DNA of 64,000 nt from Enhydrobacter sp. (lineage in GTDB: Bacteria; Pseudomonadota; Alphaproteobacteria; Reyranellales; Reyranellaceae): NCBI GenBank assembly GCA_025808875.1, contig CP075528.1, positions 1,796,473-1,860,472 of the forward strand, written 5' to 3'. The notes under the pieces are model-generated. The model searched no databases and was not told the origin of the DNA. It saw only the letters and a program-made list of their open reading frames with translations. Positions 59,348 to 64,000 of this stretch are shown one piece after another (position 1 is the first letter of the stretch; every line of letters starts with the position of its first letter). Made by a program: the position numbers and the translations under genes.

Positions 59348-59390
59348 AAGGCGAGTTGCGCGGCCGGGACGGATCGGCCATCAACCGGCC

Positions 59391-60872
59391 ATGGATACCC
59401 ATTCCGTCGTCGTTCCGGAGGCACGCCCGGCCATCGAGCACTTCGATGTGGTGATCGTCGGCGCCGGCCTGTCGGGCATCGACGCTGCATGGCATCTGCA
59501 GAAGAAGTGTCCGGGCAAGAGCTACGTCATCCTGGAGCGGCGCGAGGCGAGCGGCGGGACCTGGGACCTGTTCCGCTATCCCGGCGTGCGCTCGGACTCC
59601 GACATGTACACGCTCGGCTACCGCTTCCGTCCGTGGAAGGAGGCCAAGGCGATCGCCGACGGCCCGGCGATCCTGAAGTACATCCGCGAGGTTGCGAGCG
59701 ATCACGGCATCGACCGCAGGATCCGCTACAATCAGAAGGTCGTCGCCGCCGCGTGGTCGACGCCCGACGCGCGCTGGACGGTCGAGACCGAGGCGGGCAG
59801 CCGCTTCACCTGCAACTTCCTGTGGATGTGCGGCTACTATTCCTACGACGCGGGCTACCTGCCGGCGTTTCCCGGCATCGACCGCTTCGAGGGCCGCGTC
59901 GTCCATCCGCAGAACTGGACCGACGACATCGACTGGGCGGGCAAGCGCGTGGTCGTGATCGGCAGCGGCGCGACGGCGGTGACGCTGGTGCCGTCGATGG
60001 CGCACACCGCCGAGCACGTCACCATGCTGCAGCGCTCGCCGACCTACATGGTGACGCGGCCGGCGCGCGATCCCATCGCCGATCGGCTCCGCCGGCGGCT
60101 GCCGATCGGACTCGCCTACTGGGCGACGCGCTGGAAGAACGTGCTGCTCGGCATGTATTTCTACCAGATGTGCAAGCGCCAGCCGGAGAAGGTGAAGCGC
60201 CTGCTGCTCGGCGGCGTGCGCCACATGCTCGGGCGGGACTACGACATCGGCACGCATTTCACGCCGCGCTACAATCCCTGGGACCAGCGGCTCTGCCTGG
60301 TGCCGGACGCCGACTTCTTCCGCGCCATCCGCCGCGGCAAGGTGACGATCGTCACCGACCATGTCGAGACCTTCACCGAAGCGGGCATCCGGCTGAAGTC
60401 GGGCGCCGAGCTGCCGGCCGACCTGGTCGTGACGGCGACCGGGCTGGTGCTGGTGCCGCTCGGCGGCGCCCGGCTGACGGTCGACGGCCGCCGGGTCGAG
60501 CCGCGCGAGACCTTCATCTACAAGGGCATGATGTACTCGGGCGTGCCGAACCTCGCCTCGGTGTTCGGCTATACCAACGCCTCGTGGACGCTGAAGGCCG
60601 ATCTGGTGTGCGAGTATGTCTGCCGCCTGCTCAATCACATGGACCGCAAGGGACTGCGCCAGTGCACGCCGCGCAACAACGACCCCACGCTCCAGGAGGA
60701 GCCTTGGGTCAACTTCTCGTCGGGCTACATCCAGCGCGCCCTACCGCACCAGCCCAAGCAGGGCTCGCGCCGGCCGTGGAAGCTCTACCAGAACTACGTG
60801 CTCGACCTGCTCAGCCTGCGTTACGGCTCGGTGCGCGACGGCGCGATGGTGTTTTCCAACCCGGCAAGATGA
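59391..60872 (+). CDS. Flavin-containing monooxygenase, Baeyer-Villiger type
   Basis: The 493-residue flavoprotein has FAD motif VGAGLSGIDAAWHL, the fingerprint FEGRVVHPQNW (FxGxxxHxxxW), and NADPH motif VVIGSGATAVT. ERREASGGTWDLFRYPG is typical of class B monooxygenases. It would insert oxygen into ketones or oxidise a heteroatom. It overlaps the Sel1 gene by 4 bases (ATGA). Substrate unknown; the phosphonate surroundings give no direct clue. Confidence 0.9.
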   Translation: MDTHSVVVPEARPAIEHFDVVIVGAGLSGIDAAWHLQKKCPGKSYVILERREASGGTWDLFRYPGVRSDSDMYTLGYRFRPWKEAKAIADGPAILKYIREVASDHGIDRRIRYNQKVVAAAWSTPDARWTVETEAGSRFTCNFLWMCGYYSYDAGYLPAFPGIDRFEGRVVHPQNWTDDIDWAGKRVVVIGSGATAVTLVPSMAHTAEHVTMLQRSPTYMVTRPARDPIADRLRRRLPIGLAYWATRWKNVLLGMYFYQMCKRQPEKVKRLLLGGVRHMLGRDYDIGTHFTPRYNPWDQRLCLVPDADFFRAIRRGKVTIVTDHVETFTEAGIRLKSGAELPADLVVTATGLVLVPLGGARLTVDGRRVEPRETFIYKGMMYSGVPNLASVFGYTNASWTLKADLVCEYVCRLLNHMDRKGLRQCTPRNNDPTLQEEPWVNFSSGYIQRALPHQPKQGSRRPWKLYQNYVLDLLSLRYGSVRDGAMVFSNPAR

Positions 60873-61600
60873 CGAAGGCGACGGTCCTCGCACTGCTCGT
60901 GGGCGTGCTGGTGGGCCTGCTGGTGGCGGGCCGGTCGGAGGCGCAGGATGTCGGCGCCGGAATCGATGCCTACAACAGGGGCGACGTCTCCGCGGCATTC
61001 GCTCTGCTGAAATCGGTGGCCGACGCCGGCGATTCCGATGCGCAGGTCAATCTCGGCTATCTCTACGCCCGTGGCCATGGCGTGAAGCAGGACCAGCAGG
61101 AGGCGATGCGGCTCTACCTGCTGTCGGCCCGGCAGGGCAACGCCGAGGGAATGAACGCCGTGGGGTTCAAGTACCGGTATGGCACCGGCGTTGAAATCGA
61201 CTTGCCGCGGGCCGTGCACTGGTTCTGTCGCGCCGCGCTGTCGGGCGACCCGCGTGGCCTCAACAATCTGGCGATCATGTACTACGAAGGCCAGGGCGTG
61301 GTGCGCGACCTCGGCGAGGCGCGCGCGCTGTGGCGTCAGGCGGCCGAGCGCGGCAACCCCAATGCCATGTTCAATCTCGGCAGGTCGCTGTACCGCGAGC
61401 CGCCGACCGACCCGGATCGAGGCGCCAGGCTGTTGATCGAAGCGGCAGAGGCCGGCCATGCCGGCGCGCAGCAGATCGTCCGGCAACTCGGCTACCGGGG
61501 CAGCCTGCCGCCGGCGATCGACACCGGCCTCGACATGCGCCGCGCCTTGCGCGACCAGCCACCGGGCAAGGTCCGCGACTGCGGCTTCTTCGCCTCCTGA
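60869..61600 (+). CDS. Sel1-like repeat protein, secreted
   Basis: The 243-residue protein has a Sec signal (about 1-26, ending SEAQ) and four to five Sel1-type tetratricopeptide-like repeats (for example AQVNLGYLYARGHGVKQDQQ, GLNNLAIMYYEGQGVVRDLG, AMFNLGRSLYREPPTDPDRG). These form protein-binding solenoids in the periplasm. It overlaps the monooxygenase gene by 4 bases and its stop abuts that of the convergent SnoaL-like gene. Confidence 0.9.
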   Translation: MTKATVLALLVGVLVGLLVAGRSEAQDVGAGIDAYNRGDVSAAFALLKSVADAGDSDAQVNLGYLYARGHGVKQDQQEAMRLYLLSARQGNAEGMNAVGFKYRYGTGVEIDLPRAVHWFCRAALSGDPRGLNNLAIMYYEGQGVVRDLGEARALWRQAAERGNPNAMFNLGRSLYREPPTDPDRGARLLIEAAEAGHAGAQQIVRQLGYRGSLPPAIDTGLDMRRALRDQPPGKVRDCGFFAS

Positions 61601-62056
61601 TCAGGCCACCGCACGGTAGGCCAGTTCGCCCAGCACCGGCAGCGGATCGGTACCGATCTGGCGCAACAGCGAGGCGAGGTCGTAGTGGAAGCGCTCACCC
61701 GACATCAGGCCGTCACGGAAGCTCAGCACCACCACGAAAGGCTGCACGATGGCACGGCCGGTCGGCTCGATGCCGAGGAAGCGCCCGACATGCCGGCCGT
61801 GCCACGTCGCCTCCGCCAGGTAGCCGTCGGCCGACCACACGGCCTGTTGCCCGGGCCCGCGCTTCACCTCGACGTCGAACGTGCTCCACCATTGCCGGTA
61901 GTGGGCCGCCGCGCCGTCGTGGCCGTGCCAGGTCTGGCCGGTTGCCAGATCGTCGAAGCGGCAATCGGGGTGGAGCGTGGCCAGCGTGCCGGGCAGGTCG
62001 TGGGCGTTCTCGGCCTTGAGGTGCCGCATCACCAGCTGCGCAACATCGTTGTCCAT
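61601..62056 (-). CDS. SnoaL-like/NTF2-fold protein (ester-cyclase family)
   Basis: The 151-residue protein has the cone-shaped NTF2 layout of SnoaL-like proteins: MRHLKAENAHDLPGTLATLH, WSTFDVEVKRG, GRAIVQPFVVVLSFRDGLM and RFHYDLASLLRQIG. Relatives include polyketide cyclases and stress proteins; no catalytic residues can be named. It is divergent from a MarR gene with a 48-base spacer that includes an AT-rich TTCGAA site (62075-62080), so the MarR protein may control it. Confidence 0.82.
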   Translation of the reverse strand: MDNDVAQLVMRHLKAENAHDLPGTLATLHPDCRFDDLATGQTWHGHDGAAAHYRQWWSTFDVEVKRGPGQQAVWSADGYLAEATWHGRHVGRFLGIEPTGRAIVQPFVVVLSFRDGLMSGERFHYDLASLLRQIGTDPLPVLGELAYRAVA

Positions 62057-62104
62057 GGCGGGGTTCCTATGATATTCGAACTCTGATAACTTAGACGTCC
62101 TGCC

Positions 62105-62581
62105 ATGACCCGCAAGCCCCCAACCCGCATTCCCCGACCCGGCGAGGGCAAGCGGGGACCCGAAGGCCATCTCGGCTATTTGGTGCGGCAGGCCAATGTC
62201 GCTGTGCGCGGCGCCATGGACCGGGCGCTCGGCGATCTCGGCGTTACCTCGCCGCAGTTCGCGGTACTGACCATGATCGCCGCCTATCCCGGAATCTCGG
62301 GCGCCGACCTCGCGCGACTCACCTTCCTGACGCCGCAGACCATCAACGTCATCGTCGGCAACCTCGAGAAGGCCGGGGCCGTGGCGAAATCGGCCCATGC
62401 CGAGCATGGCCGCATCCTCCAGCTCGCCGCGACGACGCGCGGCCGGGCCCTGCTCGGGCGCTGCCGGGCGAGGGTCATGGCCGTCGAGGACCGGCTGGCC
62501 GGCCTGGCCGGCCGCGACGAGGAAAGGGCGGTGCGGCGCTGGCTGAGCGCCGTGGCCGAGAAGTTGGGGGCCAAGGGCTGA
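62105..62581 (+). CDS. MarR-family transcriptional regulator
   Basis: The 158-residue protein has the MarR winged helix: QFAVLTMIAAYPGISGADLARLTFLTPQTINVIVGNLEKAGAV, then the wing AEHGRILQLAATTRG, flanked by dimerisation helices. Such regulators usually repress their own gene and a divergent neighbour until a small ligand binds. The neighbour here is the SnoaL-like gene. Its N-terminus is basic and Pro-rich (residues 1-20). Confidence 0.92.
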   Translation: MTRKPPTRIPRPGEGKRGPEGHLGYLVRQANVAVRGAMDRALGDLGVTSPQFAVLTMIAAYPGISGADLARLTFLTPQTINVIVGNLEKAGAVAKSAHAEHGRILQLAATTRGRALLGRCRARVMAVEDRLAGLAGRDEERAVRRWLSAVAEKLGAKG

Positions 62582-62587
62582 CGTCAC

Positions 62588-62615
62588 TTGTCCGTCATGG
62601 GCCGCGTGTTAAGGT
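62588..62615 (+). promoter_or_regulatory. Candidate promoter of the 2-AEP ABC operon
   Basis: TTGTCC (62588-62593) and TAAGGT (62610-62615), with a 16-base spacer, lie in the 59-base gap after the MarR gene and 25 bases before the receptor ATG. The match to the sigma-70 consensus is moderate. Confidence 0.3.
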
Positions 62616-62640
62616 TTCGCGGGGCAACCATGGGGGTAGC

Positions 62641-63675
62641 ATGAGCATCGGCAGGATCATCCGGCGCGCCGTTCTGGCAGGCGTCGCGGCAATCGCATTC
62701 GGCACGCCGGCAATGGCGCAGAAGACCAGGCTGACGGTCTACACGGCGCTGGAGAACGACCAGCTCGATCCCTTCAAGAAGGCGTTCGAGGCCGACAACC
62801 CGACCATCGAGATCGCCTGGGTGCGCGATTCGACGGGCGTGATGACCGCCAAGCTGATCGCCGAGAAGGACAATCCGCGCGCCGACATCATCTGGGGCCT
62901 CGCCGCCTCGAGCACGGCGCTGTTCGCCACCATGGGCATGCTCGAGCCCTACACGCCGGTCGGCGCCGACAAGCTGCGCCCGGCCTTCCGCAGCGGCAAG
63001 ACGCCGGACACCTGGGTCGGCATGGACGCCTATCTCTCGCTGGTCTGCTTCAACACGGCGGAAGGCAAGAAGGCGGGCAAGCCGGTGCCGACGAGCTGGG
63101 CCGACCTGATCAAGCCCGACTACCGCAACTCCATCGTCATGCCCAACCCCGCCTCGTCGGGCACTGGCTATCTCACGGTCGCGGCCTGGCTGCAGATCAT
63201 GGGCGAGGACGCCGGCTGGAAGTACATGGACGCGCTGCATCAGAACATCGCGCAGTACATCCATTCGGGTTCGGCGCCCTGCGTGCAGGCCGCCAAGGGC
63301 GAGCGCCTGATCGGCATCGGGCTCGACATGCGCGGCGCCTCCGAGAAGACCAAGGGCGCGCCGCTCGACCTCATCGTGCCCAAGGAGGGCCTGGGCTGGG
63401 AGCTCGAGGCGACGGCCATCGTCAAGGGCACCAAGAACCTCGCCGCCGCCAAGAAGCTCGCCGACTGGGCGGTCACGCAGAAGGCCAACGAGCTCTATGC
63501 CAAGACCTACGCGGTGGTCGCGCTGCCCGGCGTGAAGGCGGCGCCGGCGAACTATCCGACCAACGTCGAGGCCTCCATGATCAAGAACGACATGGAATGG
63601 ATGGCCAAGAACCGCGAGCGCATCCTCGCGGAATGGACCAAGCGCTACGACGGAAAGTCGGCGCCGAAGCGCTGA
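62641..63675 (+). CDS. ABC transporter solute-binding protein, 2-aminoethylphosphonate type (PhnS-like)
   Basis: The 344-residue periplasmic receptor has a Sec signal (cleavage near AMA-QK) and the type-2 binding-protein fold with LTVYTALENDQLDPFKKAFE, ADIIWGLAASSTAL, and MPNPASSGTGYLTVAAW. This pattern is that of the putative 2-aminoethylphosphonate receptors; related Fe(III) receptors (AfuA) share the fold, so an iron substrate is the main alternative. Placement beside phnWAY supports the phosphonate call. The ATPase gene begins 12 bases after its stop. Confidence 0.85.
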   Translation: MSIGRIIRRAVLAGVAAIAFGTPAMAQKTRLTVYTALENDQLDPFKKAFEADNPTIEIAWVRDSTGVMTAKLIAEKDNPRADIIWGLAASSTALFATMGMLEPYTPVGADKLRPAFRSGKTPDTWVGMDAYLSLVCFNTAEGKKAGKPVPTSWADLIKPDYRNSIVMPNPASSGTGYLTVAAWLQIMGEDAGWKYMDALHQNIAQYIHSGSAPCVQAAKGERLIGIGLDMRGASEKTKGAPLDLIVPKEGLGWELEATAIVKGTKNLAAAKKLADWAVTQKANELYAKTYAVVALPGVKAAPANYPTNVEASMIKNDMEWMAKNRERILAEWTKRYDGKSAPKR

Positions 63676-63687
63676 CGCGCTGCCGGC

Positions 63688-64000
63688 GTGTCGTACCTCG
63701 AAGTCCGCAACCTCTCGAAGCGCTTCGGCGACTTCATCGCCCTCCGCGACGTCTCGCTCGACGTCGCGGAGGGTGAGTTCGTCTGCTTCCTCGGGCCGTC
63801 GGGCTGCGGCAAGACCACCCTGCTGCGCGCCATCGCCGGCCTCGATCCGCAGAGCTCCGGGACGATCCGCCAGAAGGGGCGGGACATCTCGGCGCTGCCG
63901 CCGGCGCAGCGCGACTTCGGCATCGTCTTCCAGTCCTACGCGCTGTTTCCCAACCTGACCGTCGCCGATAATGTCGGCTACGGGCTGGTGAGCCGGCGCC
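63688..64000 (+). CDS. ABC transporter ATP-binding protein, partial (PhnT-like), cut by window edge
   Basis: The first 104 residues are visible. GTG at 63688 starts [20 protein letters not shown], followed by Walker [10 protein letters not shown] and the Q-loop [12 protein letters not shown]. The signature and Walker B lie outside the window. Q-loop and layout match the PotA/PhnT-type importers, consistent with the receptor upstream. The permease genes are expected beyond the edge. Confidence 0.88.
   Translation, partial: MSYLEVRNLSKRFGDFIALRDVSLDVAEGEFVCFLGPSGCGKTTLLRAIAGLDPQSSGTIRQKGRDISALPPAQRDFGIVFQSYALFPNLTVADNVGYGLVSRR

Overview
The window is a high-GC, densely packed stretch of an alphaproteobacterial chromosome. 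The sequence evidence is a TrcR (DUF1013) cell-cycle regulator, a DUF1192 small protein, the uvrA / ssb / gyrA / coaD neighbourhood, a tRNA-Lys gene with an encoded CCA end, and many TRAP-type and ABC-type uptake systems. The style (several TRAP systems, Baeyer-Villiger-type flavoproteins, many SDRs) resembles soil or aquatic Rhodospirillales/Hyphomicrobiales-like bacteria such as Reyranella, but the genus cannot be fixed from the sequence alone. No rRNA, CRISPR array, integrase, transposase, prophage or plasmid gene was seen, and no gap longer than about 180 bases lacks a gene.

Layout. 60-4878: an OmpA-like porin with a clear rho-independent terminator, trcR, and a TRAP transporter (P-Q-M). 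4910-12212: a quinone oxidoreductase facing a run of metabolic genes: DUF1192, 3-hydroxybutyrate dehydrogenase, O-acetylhomoserine sulfhydrylase, hydrolases, an SDR, a DUF169 protein and a 2H phosphoesterase. 12213-16428 (minus strand): the fabI-aroC-PH-like-sppA operon. 16508-20367: pdxH, a cation efflux protein, an APH/P-loop kinase fusion, and a sterol desaturase gene interrupted by an in-frame amber codon. 20394-29462: uvrA, an MFS transporter, ssb, a HAD phosphatase, gyrA and coaD, followed by tRNA-Lys (UUU).

29665-41046 is the most distinctive region. It is a surface polysaccharide or glycolipid locus that combines a Wzm/Wzt-type ABC exporter, a GT21-like glycosyltransferase, a single-domain STAS protein, an outer-membrane OPX lipoprotein, a DevBCA-like tripartite ABC exporter, two tandem CslA-like processive GT2 enzymes, and on the opposite strand a GDP-mannose-forming ManC. 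ManC lies downstream of a MloK1-like cyclic-nucleotide-gated K+ channel and a flavoprotein on the same strand. No Wzc-type copolymerase, Wzx or Wzy is visible, so the export route looks like a non-standard hybrid.

44040-51924 is a catabolic block: a second TRAP transporter followed on the same strand by a glutamine-synthetase-family ligase, an iron-containing alcohol dehydrogenase and a dimethylglycine/sarcosine-dehydrogenase-like FAD-GcvT protein. A Na/Pi cotransporter overlaps its end from the opposite strand. 53629-64000 is a phosphonate locus: a divergent LysR regulator, then phnW-phnA-phnY (2-aminoethylphosphonate to phosphonoacetaldehyde to phosphonoacetate to acetate plus phosphate), an ICL/PEP-mutase superfamily enzyme, a BVMO-type flavoprotein, a Sel1 protein, a SnoaL-like/MarR divergent pair, and the first genes of a 2-aminoethylphosphonate-type ABC importer, which the window edge cuts. 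Uptake, degradation and phosphate import (Na/Pi) genes therefore lie close together.
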